NCBI GenBank assembly: GCA_020726505.1
Contig: JAHLEZ010000011.1
Location: 496,001-560,000 of the forward strand
Length of the DNA stretch: 64,000 nucleotides
Source: Leptodontidium sp. MPI-SDFR-AT-0119
Taxonomy: Eukaryota; Ascomycota; Leotiomycetes; Helotiales; Leptodontidiaceae
Direction of reading: 5' to 3'
A program made the position numbers and the translations under genes. The notes below the pieces were generated by a model, which made no database searches, was not told the origin of the DNA, and saw only the letters and a program-made list of their open reading frames with translations. Below, in pieces: positions 23,556 to 34,183 of this stretch (within the stretch, counting starts at the first letter, position 1; the number at the start of each line of letters is the position of its first letter).

Positions 23556-24256
23556 CTACTTAAATACAGGTGGACGACGAAAACGCAGTAGGGAGGGGAG
23601 GTTCTTTTCCCGCTTTGCTATCTCCCAAGTCACGGCATTGAAAGTGAAATTCAGACTCTCACCGGAAGGATCCAGGTTCAAGAATTCATCTCCAGGGAGC
23701 TTCGGAGGCGCGAGACCAAGGAACTCCATCATATCTATGAAAACAGTACTGGTAGCCTTGGTCTCGAGGTATAGCTGCCGTCGGTAAAGGCTTCTGAAAG
23801 CATGGTCAAACAGAGCGTGGAAGGCCTCTCTTCCATAGCATGGGTGATCGTTATATTTCCAATGTATAGTCCCTGCAACTTCGCTAATCCCATCTGCTTG
23901 TGGTTCGTTAAGGTCGATAAAGCCGATCAGCTCGCCTCCGCCTGTGACTTTCATTTCCGCAGGGGGCCTTCTTTATAGATGGGGCTTCTTGTCTTGAGGA
24001 TAACCATAAACTTGATCTGTTTCTCGTCCCTTTTTTTCCTCACTATGTTTTTAAGTAATGCTTCACCATGCAGCAAAGGTGTATCTGTGGCACCGACGAA
24101 GTTGTTTCTGGGATCACTGTAGATCTGTTCGTATGCAATAAGATCTTGTGGATCGGCCGGATTAAAACTGCGCAATTTAAGGCACTGGGCAGAAATGTTG
24201 TAAGAAGAGTTTGACATCAACTCGAATTGCTTGTGCATTGATTCCTGGTCGGCCAT
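23556..24256 (-). pseudogene. GNAT-family acetyltransferase-like gene with a one-base frameshift
   Basis: Two overlapping frames on the minus strand together make a RimJ/RimL-type N-acetyltransferase. The first frame (from 24256, start MADQESMHKQ) encodes LKLRSFNPADPQDL and IKFMVILKT. It runs into a TGA at 23952-23954. The second frame, one base off, begins with GGELIGFIDL and continues through GTIHWKYNDHP, YLETKA and FLEFLGL-like segments to 23556. No GT-AG intron can join them without removing conserved residues. The break sits beside a run of five G (five C in the sense strand, 23962-23966). One more base there would make a continuous 233-residue protein of usual GNAT length. So this is either a recent one-base deletion or a sequence error. 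An upstream in-frame Met-rich hydrophobic extension to 24568 is open but not needed for the domain. Confidence 0.6.
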
Positions 24257-24864
24257 TGCGTACTTGGCAGTCTCTGGATGTGGGAGGGCTTTGTGGTTGA
24301 AATTTGGGGACTCGGTGGTACTGGCACTCGAATGGATGTTCTCTTCGTAGTCTTCAATGCAGATGACCATGAAGAAAGAAGATATTCCAAACAGCCAAAA
24401 CTTGGTCTTCATACTTATACTTCTTGAAGCCATCGTACAATGGATCCACAACAGAGAACAATCACGCACTTCCGTACTACTGGGGTCGTTGCTTGAGGCT
24501 GTTTCCACATCTACTATTACAGTACTCTGCCGAAAGAAATAGAACAGAACCGACACATGCATGAACAAGGAAGTCGTCTGGAGAAAGCTACACAGCTGAA
24601 CGTAGGTAGTGACTCGAGATTGAGACTTTTTATTCCCGTCAGCGCTGGTGGCACTACCACCAACCCAGACTTGTTAGATATGCAACCTGAACAGTTCAAA
24701 ATACAAGGGCAATAACAAGTAAAACAAGTAAACAAAGGAAATGTCAGAAATATTCTTCGCATTCCACTGCATACTGCTATTTGACAATAGAACCCTAAAT
24801 CAGCCACGCTAACCCGCCAAATTCCTAAACCATGCAATATGTACTCATACACAGACTAGTCATA
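24257..24864. other. Intergenic region between the GNAT gene and RFC1
   Basis: About 0.6 kb between two tandem minus-strand genes. The GNAT reading frame stays open to 24568 through a hydrophobic stretch, but no supporting domain is there. The rest is RFC1 3' sequence. Confidence 0.45.
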
Positions 24865-27800
24865 TCACTTCTTTCCCTTTCCCTTTGCTCCTGGCTTTGC
24901 CTTGGGCTTGGCTTTGCTCTTCTTGGGCTTGACTTCCTCCTCGGAATCCTCTTCTTCTTCTTCATCATCGTCGTTCTTTGCCGCCTTCTTCTTTGGAGCT
25001 TTTTTTGCGGCTGCCTTTTTGACCTTTGGTTGCTTGATGTACTTGTCTTTTTTCAGATCGGTTTCCTCGTCGTCATCTTTGACCTCGGCAACGTCGGCTT
25101 CATCGACTTCCTCTTCAAAGGCTTCTTCGAGATCTGGTGCTTGCTTCGTCGTCTTTGCAGGTGCCATGACATTGCTAGCTTTCATGAATGGCAGTGGATG
25201 AGTTCGAGCATTGTACCTAGTCATGTTAGTCCGATCCTAAAATACGTCCTGCTTTTCACTTACTGTCTGGTGAAGGATGATTTAGTTTGGGTTTCTAGGT
25301 GGACTCTCTCTTGATCTTGAGGTCCCAATCCAAGCTCCATGATGTAATCATAGTCATCTCTCGTAAGAAAGTAACTATCCATCAAGTCGATGACTTCTTC
25401 CACGCAGTCCTTGCCTTCAACCTCAAGCCTTTTGATCATTTGAGTCCAAAGCACGGGAAGATACTGTTGGCGAATCTCATGGCGATCTCCAGAGGTTCGG
25501 AGTCGCATGTGTGATTGAATCTCTTTCACATATCGACTCAGCTTTCCAAGCTTGCTGTTGTTACCCAGCCATTTTGTGAAAGCTGTTTGCCCTGTCATGA
25601 GTCCAGCTGAGAACGAAGCAGGTCTGACCGCACTGAAGACAGCGTGTGTTGGCATCAAACTCCATTGCTGCTGTGAACCGTGAATCATCCTGTCCACCAA
25701 GTCTCCATCGCTGATGCTTTCTGCCGCCTGGTCTGCAAGCTGCAAGGCTTTGAGTCTTGCTTCTCGGGGACTCAAGTTAGAAGCTAGAGCAGGTTTGGTA
25801 CTGAGGTAATTCTCTTGAATCATCAAGTAACTGAATTCATGGTCATTGAAGTACAGCTCGATCTTGTCGTTGAGGGTGGCTTTGCTAGACGGAGCGAACA
25901 TGCCTCCTCCAAGCAATTTGTGACAAATATCCCAAGGCTTCAAGACGACATGCTTCTCCCAAGCTTTTGACATAGCCTTGCTTTGATCAAAGTCCATGAC
26001 GGTCTGGTCAAGCTTAGCCGTGGATATCATATTGATGATCTGCCGAATGTCCTTGTTGCTACCTTCGATGAGCGCTTCAATGACTGCCATTGGGAGCTTC
26101 AGACCTTCCCTGTGACAAATGGTGGCAATGCGTGATTTGACTTGGTCGCTGGTTGGTCTTCGGAACGGCATATCGTATGTGACAAAATCGAATGGCTTCA
26201 TCTTTTGCAGCTTTCTCTCGTTGCAGATCAGGATCATGGGGATGTCGGTTGTTTTGCAAACCTTTGCGAGAGCTCCCACCCCTCCGCGATCTCCAGCAGA
26301 CATTCCATCAACCTCATCCATAATCAAAACAATTTTCTTCTTCTGAATATCAACATCTTTGCCATCTCCAGCAAAGTATCCACGCAGAGAGGTGTTGTTC
26401 AGCACTTCGTTCAAACCCGCTTCTACCATTTTCTTGCTTCGAGTGTCACTAGCGTTGCTTTCAATAATATCATACCCAGATAGCTTCGCAGCTAAGTGTG
26501 CTGCAGTCGTTTTTTCCGATGCCGGGCGGACCATGGATGATAATTGCCCGGTAACCACCAAGTCCATCAGGACCCTTGTGTTGGAAATTATACTTGTGAG
26601 CCTTCGGCCAACCTCTCAGCCACTCTCCAATCTTCTCAACGGCGCCTTTGTTGCCGCAAATCTGGTTGAGAGAGGTTGGAGCATATTTTGTCGTCCAGAG
26701 TTGCGAGCTTGGGTCGATCTTGCGCACAGGGACAGCTGCCTGGGTCCCCTTGAGTTTGGCGACTTTCTGGGCCTCCTTTTCAGCCTTTTCAGCTTCGGCA
26801 GCTTTTCGATTTTCTTCTCTCTCCATCTCCTCCGCTTCCTTCTTGATCTTCTCCATCTCTGCCTTCTTCTTTTCCATATTCTTCTCGGCAGCTTTCCCAT
26901 CTCCACCATTGGCAGGCAACCTACTGATGATCGCAAAGAGACCATCTTCATCGATAGTCTTAATTTTCAGGTCTTGAATCTTTCGAAGTTTACTTGGTCC
27001 AGCATCGCTTCCGAGGACAACAAAACTCGTCTTACCACTTGGACCGCTGGTGACCTTGCCTCCGTAGCGTTTGACAAGCTCCTGGCCTTCTTCTCTGGAC
27101 AGTGTCTCCAACAGTCCCGTAAAAACAAAGGTCATACCAGCCAAACAGTTGTCTGCGCCTGTGGGTATATCTTTTGAGCCTGCTGCAGGTGGGGCCCCTG
27201 AATTACCTCCACCAGCGCCAGCCTTCCTCCAGTCAAATTTGGCATCTGAATCCTTGGGTGGAGGTGTAGGTGCTCGAACAGTCGGGATACTGTCGAGAAT
27301 GGCCTGTACCTCTGAGCTTTCTGGCTCTGCGTCCTTGGTCTTCCTGGGAGCTCTGGCTTTCTTCGCGGGGGGTTGTTTCGCCGACTTGCCCTTGCCAGAT
27401 TTGGTGGCAGGAATGATATCGTCCTCTTCTGAATCTGATTCCAAGTCCAGGGATTTCCTTTTCTTGCCTCCAGATTTCGGCGCTGGCTTGTCGACAACCA
27501 TCACATCGTCACTCTCGTCCACCATGACAAATGAATCTGTGTCCTTCATCTCAATATCTTCCTTCTTCTTAGCCGGGGATGCCTTTCCCTTTGTTGTTGT
27601 CCTCTTGGGCTGAATTACTGGCTCATCATCACTTTCTATCTCAACATAGCCATCGTCCTTCCTCTTGCCAGACTTCTTGACATCTGCGGCAAAAATATCA
27701 TCTGAGGCGTCATCACCATCGTCCAAGAAGGCAAAATCGTCGTTATCCTGCAATTCGCTGTATGATGTCGTGGTCTTCTTCTTGCGAGCAGATGATCGAC

Positions 27801-28256
27801 TGCCGTTTTCGACTTTCGGGGGTGCCTTCGATTTCACAGGTGTAGATTTGGCAGGTTTGGGCTTCGTGTTGGAGGCAAAGTAATCGGCTGTACTTGTCTC
27901 TTCGCCCTTTGGGGATTCTTTCTTCCTAGATAGACTGTTAGCAAGTGTATAGTGAGCTGAACAAGATGACTTACACGACTTTCTTCGCCGCAGGTTTTGG
28001 TGTTGCCTTCTTGGGTCTGCTAATGTGAGCTAGTAAGTTTAAGTAAAGGAGATGGATTCATACGGCTCTTCCTCATCGTCACTATCTTCGATGACCTTTC
28101 GGCTTTCTAAACTTTATTAGCAGAGTGGTTAATATGGGTCAGGCGGTGGAACTGACTGCTTCTCTTCTTCTTAGAGTCCTCTTCCTTCTTGGTCTCCTTC
28201 TCCCGAATAGGTGTGTTGTTCTTGCCTCCAAAAAAATTCCGAATGTCGGCAGGCAT
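24865..28256 (-). CDS. RFC1: Replication factor C large subunit Rfc1 (contains a one-base frameshift in Walker A)
   Basis: Complement of 28256-28157, 28106-28064, 28019-27975, 27925-25264 and 25216-24865. Introns are 44-50 bp. Total coding length is 3202 nt, one more than a multiple of three. Rfc1 is the large subunit of the PCNA clamp loader. The N-terminus MPADIRNFFGGK is the PCNA-binding-like start. A Lys/Glu-rich region follows, then a BRCT domain near 312-395 (GMTFVFTG, LVKRYGGKVT), an AAA+ domain with Walker A near 528 (GPPGIGK) and Walker B (VLIMDEVDGMS). Next come the RFC1 C-terminal domain and a Lys-rich acidic tail. At 26510-26515 six T (six A in the sense strand) put GPPGIGK and TTAAHLAA in different frames; five would keep both. 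The gene is essential in yeasts, so a sequence error is the simplest explanation. Exon 3 could start 3 nt later (28016). Confidence 0.88.
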
Positions 28257-28555
28257 GATGACAACTTTATGTCTCTTTCAAGAATTGAATGTTGCTATCG
28301 GTACAAACAAAGTCTTCATGTCCCAATATCCCGTCGCGTTGTGAGGGAATTGTCGACGAAAGATTTCTAGCTTGGGTCGAAGTTGATGATGGCTCGACGC
28401 GACTGATTACACGAGAAAGCGCGACGGGGCCGTGCCCCGTCAGGCAGCTTAATTGATTTTGGCCCTAAATATCGGGCATTGGCGAGGCAGCAACATTTCA
28501 ATATCCCAAGAAATCTTGAGAGCTTTACTTTAGCAGTCAATTCAAATCGGCAACC
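28257..28555. promoter_or_regulatory. Bidirectional promoter between RFC1 and MRPL16
   Basis: 299 bp separate the two divergent ATGs. The stretch contains ACGCGA at 28397-28402, which matches the MluI-box-like core used by MBF to time replication genes; relevance here is inferred. A perfect hairpin lies at 28423-28441: GACGGGGC, loop CGT, GCCCCGTC. Confidence 0.4.
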
Positions 28556-29415
28556 ATGAAGCTCCGAAATATCTTGAGCTTAGCAGCTCATTTCGACAGG
28601 CTCTCGATAGCCTCGACACCTCTACGTCCAGTCAGTGCTACCCTACTCGCCTCTTCGAATAAAGCAGCTTCATCCCAGAATGCCTCCATCTCCCGTCGTC
28701 CCTTTTCGAGTACAGCAGCCCGCGAAGGGAATTGGCTGCTGCCAACTATGCCAGAGAAGAAGCGGTCACGGAAAGGTCGTCCTCGTGTACCAACAGGAGG
28801 TTCTGCGAGAGGAACAACGATGGTCTGGGGAGATTATGGGTTGAGAATGGCAGACCACCATCGCCGGGTCAGCGCATCGCAATTAAAGATTGGAGAGGAT
28901 GCTATAAAGGTCCGACTAAAGGGGATGCGTTACCGTTTGTACAAGAGAGTTTGTGCAAGCATTGGTGTATACAGCAGTGGTAATGAGGTATGTTTTTCTC
29001 GGGAGGAAATTGGTCGACCTAAGGCTAATGTCTCTCCAGGTCCGTATGGGTAAAGGAAAGGGAAGTTTCGATCATTGGGCTTCCAGAATTGCTGTTAGCA
29101 AGGTCATTTTTGAATTGAAGGGAGATATCCACGAGCAAGTGGCAAGAGATGCTTTCCGAATAGCTGGGAATAAGATGCCTGGTATGGCTTTACCACGCCT
29201 CTCTCCTCAATGGCAGCTGCTAACATTTGAAACTAGGGATGTACGAGTTCGTAAAGAAAGGAGATCCGCCAGTTGTTGGTATCACAAAGTTGGATGGGGT
29301 TACTTTGGCGGAATTGAAAAGGCCTAGACGAAAGGATCCTCTCCCTATGCCAGGTGCGGGAGTTGCAGAGACAGGCCCAACTACGACATCTACATCTACG
29401 GCACCAGAAGCGTAG
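28556..29415 (+). CDS. MRPL16: Mitochondrial large-subunit ribosomal protein uL16m
   Basis: Exons 28556-28987, 29040-29181 and 29237-29415 give 250 residues. The first ~60 residues are rich in Ser, Arg and Ala, as in a mitochondrial presequence ([13 protein letters not shown]). The uL16 core follows: [50 protein letters not shown] (spanning intron 1) and [20 protein letters not shown] (spanning intron 2). uL16m sits near the peptidyl transferase centre and A-site of the mitoribosome. The tail after about 215 is Thr/Pro-rich. Splice sites are canonical (GTATGT and GTATGG donors, CCAG and CTAG acceptors). It is divergent from RFC1. Confidence 0.93.
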
Positions 29416-29800
29416 ACTTGTAGTTTTAGAGCATGTATAAAGTGTACAATACGAGAGCCAGCCACTGCTGGAGTTGAAATCAGAAACCAAGAAACGGTTG
29501 TTCCCATGTTTCATGCGGTATTTGTTTCTGATGGGCTTGCTGTGCTTGATTATGCTATGCATTGACGAGAAACACATTCCAGGTCACAAGGAATTCTATT
29601 TCTCAAAGCCATATGCTTCAAATGACCGTCTGGTATCAACGCCTTGCTGCCATGCCAGTTTCCACGCCTATAACGCCATGCTCACAGAGGAACGTCCCTT
29701 AGCCTCTCCTGCATTGCCGGAGTCCCCGTCTAGTCCATATCTGACTCGTCCGCCACAGTTTGAGTCTCTCTCAGAATCTGATACGGTCAGTCTTGCCACT
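29416..29800. other. Intergenic region between convergent MRPL16 and TFB5
   Basis: 385 bp of 3' flanks of two convergent genes. The plus-strand ORF at 29474-29986 overlaps TFB5 antisense and has no domain. Confidence 0.5.
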
Positions 29801-30069
29801 TCAAAACATAATAAAGGAACGCACGTCGTCCAGTTTCTGCTTCAAGATCGGAAGCATGTTCTCCTTGATCACCAAAGTCTGATCATCGAGCTCTTCGACA
29901 ATGAAAGCGTGATCTCCAGCATCTATCTTGACGATGATAGACTTGATAGAAGGATCACACTCCACCAGGACACCTGGTGCTGTTAGCTTTGAAAGAAAGC
30001 CCGCATCCGGGAAAGTAAAGACGTGAAGCTGAAGGGATCTTGATACTAACCTCTGATAGCTCTCGGCAT
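29801..30069 (-). CDS. TFB5: TFIIH core subunit Tfb5 (p8/GTF2H5/TTDA)
   Basis: Complement of 30069-30051 and 29979-29801, with a 71-bp intron (donor GTTAGT, branch CTAAC), giving 65 residues. The first exon encodes only MPRAIR plus one base and is easily missed. Joined to exon 2 it gives a start [16 protein letters not shown] followed by [10 protein letters not shown] and [16 protein letters not shown]. This is the whole Tfb5 fold. Tfb5 stabilises TFIIH by binding Tfb2/p52 and is needed for nucleotide excision repair. The C-terminus ([11 protein letters not shown]) is not the usual one. GTGCGT right after LDD could be another donor leading to a different last exon, but I could not find a convincing acceptor. 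Confidence 0.85.
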
Positions 30070-30716
30070 CTTTATCCTTTAGGATCTGGATAACTCGGAA
30101 TGTGTATGTTCTGTTCTTACTCTCGTGTCCGATCGGATCGAGCAGCGTCGCTTTTGTTTTGTTGTCTTGTGATTCCAAAAGGCTGAGGCGGCAGGCAGTC
30201 TTCTAGCTTCAACGCTTGAACGAGGTCATTGCGAAATCGACAGGGATGCTTCCACTTCCATCGAATGAGGGGCAGCCATTGACCTCAAGCTTTTGCATTC
30301 CGGCAGATCCGACTCGGGGCTGCTGCTGCATGGAAACATGAGCCTCCTCCAATGCCATCAATTGCCGTGCTGATAAATTATGTGGTACTCTATCTTGCGA
30401 CATTTATCACGCCCCGATGATGCTATCAACTTCCCACTCCTTCTCCTTCTCCTCTTCCTCCATTTCGTCTTTTTCTCATTTTCTTATCTGCTTCACTTCA
30501 AACACCAAAGAGACTGGATCTTCGGCGAAAATGTTCTGCCCCGGCTCATGGATGAGTATAACGAAACGTCAATGAAGCTCTCCAAGACTGCGCCATAGCT
30601 TCTTCTCTTACACCAGGATCGAGCTACTGTACTTCAACACCTCTCCTGCCGTCTTTCCTTCCTGGTATCTACTTGCATTTATTTACCCTATCTATTTCTA
30701 TTTTCGATATCAAACC
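30070..30716. other. Divergent promoter region between TFB5 and a membrane protein gene
   Basis: About 0.65 kb. A minus-strand ORF at 30209-30403 and an alternative upstream Met of the TFB5 frame at 30178 lie here. The Tfb5 homology starts only at 30069, so these are taken as leader sequence. The part next to 30717 is pyrimidine-rich. Confidence 0.45.
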
Positions 30717-31550
30717 ATGGCCTCGAGGAGGAGGACAACCTGCCACTGCTCACGGTCTCTCCAACTCTCCCCCGCAATCCTCTTCCTCTCCGCCATCCTC
30801 CCCTCCTCCTCCTTTGCACAGCTCACGAACCCCTCATCCTCACCTCCCTCAAACACCGCAACATCACTCAGCAACACCACACCAAATACATTCCAAACAT
30901 CAACCACCTCCCCCTCACCAACCTCGAGTCCATCTCCCACCTCCACGCAAAGCAATGCCCCAGCCTCAACAACCAGCTCAGACGACGGCAATGGACGGAA
31001 TCCCAACGGGATGTTCAACTATTATTTCGTAATAGTCGCCATCGTCGTTGTGTTGTTCGTAGTAGTCATGCTCTACATCGGCAAGCGCAAGAAGCAAAAA
31101 GCCAATATCCTGAGATCGAACAGTCAGCGGGCATTGGCGCAAGACGTAGAGGGTCTACGAAACCGCTTCGGGATGGGGAGGGGTGCTATGCGACGAGCTC
31201 ACGCAGGTGGAGGAGCTGGGCAGGTACAGCGAATTGATGAGAGGACGGAGGGTTTGAATGAGAGGGGCGAGGCGCCTCCGCCGTATAATCCCGGGTCGAA
31301 GCCTCCGAGTATACGAAGCAATGACGGGATAGCTGTGCGAGAGGTCTCCGTCTCGAGACCTGGGACGAGGGATGGACAGGTGGTGGAATTGAATACGATC
31401 GACACCCAAAGGCAGGATCCGCCGGGATATCATGAGGAAATGAACAGGAATACGAATAATGCCGGGAATGAGAGTTGGGCAGATTTGGATATGGCGAGAC
31501 CAGCTCCTGTTGTGACTGCCCCACCCAGGAGAGATATATCTACAGAGTAA
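30717..31550 (+). CDS. Single-pass membrane protein with Ser/Thr-rich ectodomain and PPxY motifs
   Basis: Intronless, 277 residues, with a strong start context (ACCATGG). A signal peptide occupies about 1-35, ending near SSFAQ. A Ser/Thr/Pro-rich, probably O-glycosylated stretch runs from 36 to 98. One transmembrane helix lies at about 100-121 (VIVAIVVVLFVVVMLYIG), followed by a KRKKQK stop-transfer cluster and a disordered cytoplasmic tail. The tail has two PPxY motifs: PPPY at 187-190 and PPGY at 235-238. PPxY motifs bind WW domains of Rsp5/NEDD4 ubiquitin ligases, so a role as substrate or adaptor for ubiquitin-driven trafficking is plausible but inferred. The layout also resembles Mid2/Wsc-like wall sensors, without a visible WSC domain. 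I do not recognise a named family. Confidence 0.7.
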   Translation: MASRRRTTCHCSRSLQLSPAILFLSAILPSSSFAQLTNPSSSPPSNTATSLSNTTPNTFQTSTTSPSPTSSPSPTSTQSNAPASTTSSDDGNGRNPNGMFNYYFVIVAIVVVLFVVVMLYIGKRKKQKANILRSNSQRALAQDVEGLRNRFGMGRGAMRRAHAGGGAGQVQRIDERTEGLNERGEAPPPYNPGSKPPSIRSNDGIAVREVSVSRPGTRDGQVVELNTIDTQRQDPPGYHEEMNRNTNNAGNESWADLDMARPAPVVTAPPRRDISTE

Positions 31551-33017
31551 TTTTTGGAATGTTGTCACTGCCACTTTGGGGTTGTATATTGGAGTATATA
31601 TTGGTTGATATTTAGCCTGGCGCTGGTGTGGATATGGTGTACATGCGGCCGACGCAAGATTGCAAAAATGTTCTTACGAACACGGTGCACATATGGATGG
31701 AATTGGGAGAAAAAAGCAAGGCCTTTCAAGACGTGGAACAATGTACAATCAAGCACAAAGCCAAAAAGTGCAGATTTCACATCCAAATCTCAACACCTAA
31801 ATACTGCACTGGGCATATTGGCAAGCTCTCCTTCTCCCTTTTCTGATGATCAGAGCACAGCTTCACATGCGCAATGAGTCGCCCAGATAGATGTCCTATC
31901 TCCCTCCACTCCCTCCACTGCCACCAGAACCTCCATTGCCATTTCCTCCATTCCCATTACTTCCTCCGCTTCCACTGCCATTGGGATTGGGTTGATTGCT
32001 TTCACTCATGTTGCTGTCCGTCTTGGTGCTGTTTCACTCTATTCCGTCCTCTTTTCGGCTAGATGGAGCGTCTGTTCGTCGTCCACGGAGTTCTGAAGGG
32101 ATGAGTGACTTGAGTTGAGTGAGTTCGACGAGAAGATAGAGACGGAGATGAAGATTCTGTACTGGGATGAAATGAGAGGAGATCGGGACACACCAAGGGA
32201 ATGTCTTTATATACGGATACGCAGAGTCAGATACTCATCTGTGCTACTAAGCCAGCAGATGTGATGAGGTGTGAGATAGTTGTCATGTCATGCTGTTCCA
32301 AACTCCCGATTCATACAAACACCACCGCGCAGACACAAGGTCGCATACAACACATCATGGCTACTTGTACATGTCTATGTCTCTGTACTTACCAGGGACA
32401 TAACTCAATCCTGCTTCAGAGGTAATTGCCAAACATAGCAAAACCACCGAACCTATTTTCTCCACCTAACCAAGCCCTTGAAGATACCCGAGTTGGAATG
32501 AGTATCCCAAATAAACAAACTCGCTTAAGAGCCCCCCTTTTCAATTCGGGGTTCGGTCCAAACGCCAGCGGAGACATGGGAGACGGCTAGATGTTCCCGT
32601 ACCGCTAAATTAGAGAGCTCTAGTGGCATCAAGGTGACTCACGCCGAAGGGTGCGGGATTTAATGTCAAGATAGATTGAGGAGGATTTTGAAAGGGTGGT
32701 GGTAGTGGCGGGATTGCAGCGGGATTGCAGCGGGATTGATATGGAGCTAGTGTTTGGTGCTTACTTACTTAGGTGGCTAGGGTATGGGGAGTGGAGGGAA
32801 GTGCTGAAGACTTTTAACCGTTCTTTATAGAATTTGGGGAGGGAAAACAGAAGAAGATAAATTAGGGCCATTGCAGAAAAGATAGTCGCTTAGGAGAAGA
32901 GCAAGTTGGGGGAGTACAGACAATCAAGCTAATAGAAAACTAACAACAACCCAGTATTTAGAGTTAGAGAATGAAGTAAAATGGCTTTTATTTGTATCTT
33001 TCTACGGCATCATCTTT
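31551..33017. other. Intergenic region
   Basis: About 1.5 kb between a plus-strand gene and the convergent AKR gene. A minus-strand Gly/Asn/Ser mini-ORF lies at 31896-32009 but is pure low complexity. Near 32700-32740 there is a GCGGGATTG repeat. No other gene is supported. Confidence 0.45.
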
Positions 33018-34183
33018 CTAGTTAAACCGTCTAATCATCTCCGCAGGCTTGTTCCCCAAAATCTCATCAATCTCAGCCATAATCTCCGGTGTCAGCTTCT
33101 CAATCGCATCCAGCGACTTGACGCTATCATAGATCTGCTCAGGACGACTGGCACCAGTAATAGCCGAACTGACATTCTTGTTCTTCAGCACCCAAGCCAT
33201 AGCCAGAGAAGCCTGAGTAATGCCCAACTTCTCCGCAACAGGCTTGAGCTTCGCCACGATCTCAATATCCTTCTTCCAGCTATCGTCGCCGAAACGCTTG
33301 TTCATGCCGATGACGAAAGGGTCGCTACTGCTTCCCAAGCGGGAATCCTTGGGGATGCCCTCGTTGTATTTACCAGTCAGGATACCGATCTTAAGAGGGG
33401 AGAAGATGGTGAGTCCCAGTCCGGTCTCTTCATACAGGTGTGCAAATTCAGTCTCGACTTTGGCGCGGGCGAGCATGTTGTATTGGGGTTGTTCCATCAC
33501 TGGGCCGATCAGGTTCAACTTGTCTGCGTAGCGCCATGCTGTTGCGATCTCGTCTGCGTTCCACTCAGACGTGCCCCAGTAGAAAGCCTTGCCGGTATTT
33601 ATGAGGTAGTTGAATGCGCGGACTGTCTCCTCGATGGGAGTATTACGGTCTGGGCGATGTGCGTAGATCAAATCGACGTATTCGAGACCCAGACGCTCGA
33701 GGGCGTTGTTCGTGCCTTCGATGATGTGCTTTCGTGATAGTCCGACGTTGTTGACTGGGTTATCGCCGTGGGAAGCTCCCCAGTTGATCTGCCGGGGTGT
33801 CAATTGATGATCTGGGAGTAGGACCTTTGGAGATGAGGGAGAGGAACATATGTAAGTTCTTACCTTGGTTGAAATGACGAGATCATTGCGTTTCCAGCCA
33901 AACTTCTTGATTGCTTGACCCATCACCCGCTCGGACTCTCCCCCGCTGTACCCCTCGGCGCAATCGAAGAAGTTGATTCCAACATCGTATGCTGCCTTCA
34001 TGCAAGCAAAGGTGTTGTCTTCTCAAAGTTAGTCTTTGCTTAATCGACGATGTGACTTTACTTACCGCTCTCAACGTGGCCACCATATGTAAGCCATCCT
34101 CCCAGCGAAATGGCAGAAACCTGTAGACCAGAGCGGCCGAGGAATCTGTATTGCATCTTTGGGAGACCTTCTGGTGGAGACAT
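33018..34183 (-). CDS. Aldo-keto reductase, AKR6/voltage-gated K+ channel beta-subunit type
   Basis: Complement of 34183-34066, 34021-33864 and 33788-33018 (introns of 44 and 75 bp), giving 348 residues. The protein opens with MQYRFLGRSGLQVSAISLGG, the standard AKR first strand. The catalytic tetrad is visible: Asp59 and Tyr64 in FFDCAEGYSGGESE, Lys92 in VISTK and His136 in LIYAHRPD. The NADPH-binding end includes SSAITGASRPEQI, which matches the Kv-beta/AKR6 pattern. It should be a cytosolic NADPH-dependent carbonyl reductase; whether it partners a K+ channel is unknown. If the second intron were retained, the frame would still be open but would insert residues between VISTK and INWGASHGDN, which normally abut. 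That supports splicing there. Confidence 0.92.

Noticed and set aside
26509..26518. A AAA AAC-type slippery heptamer in the RFC1 frameshift (programmed -1 frameshift)
   Set aside because: The sense strand does contain the heptamer in the zero frame, but a -1 shift leads into a stop. The frame needed for TTAAHLAA requires +1, so this signal does not explain the break.
30209..30403. 64-codon minus-strand ORF upstream of TFB5
   Set aside because: No homology is apparent, and it does not splice in frame to the Tfb5 core, which has its own start at 30069.
31896..32009. 37-residue Gly/Asn/Ser mini-ORF on the minus strand
   Set aside because: Pure low complexity with no flanking exon found; it could arise from a GGA/AGT repeat.
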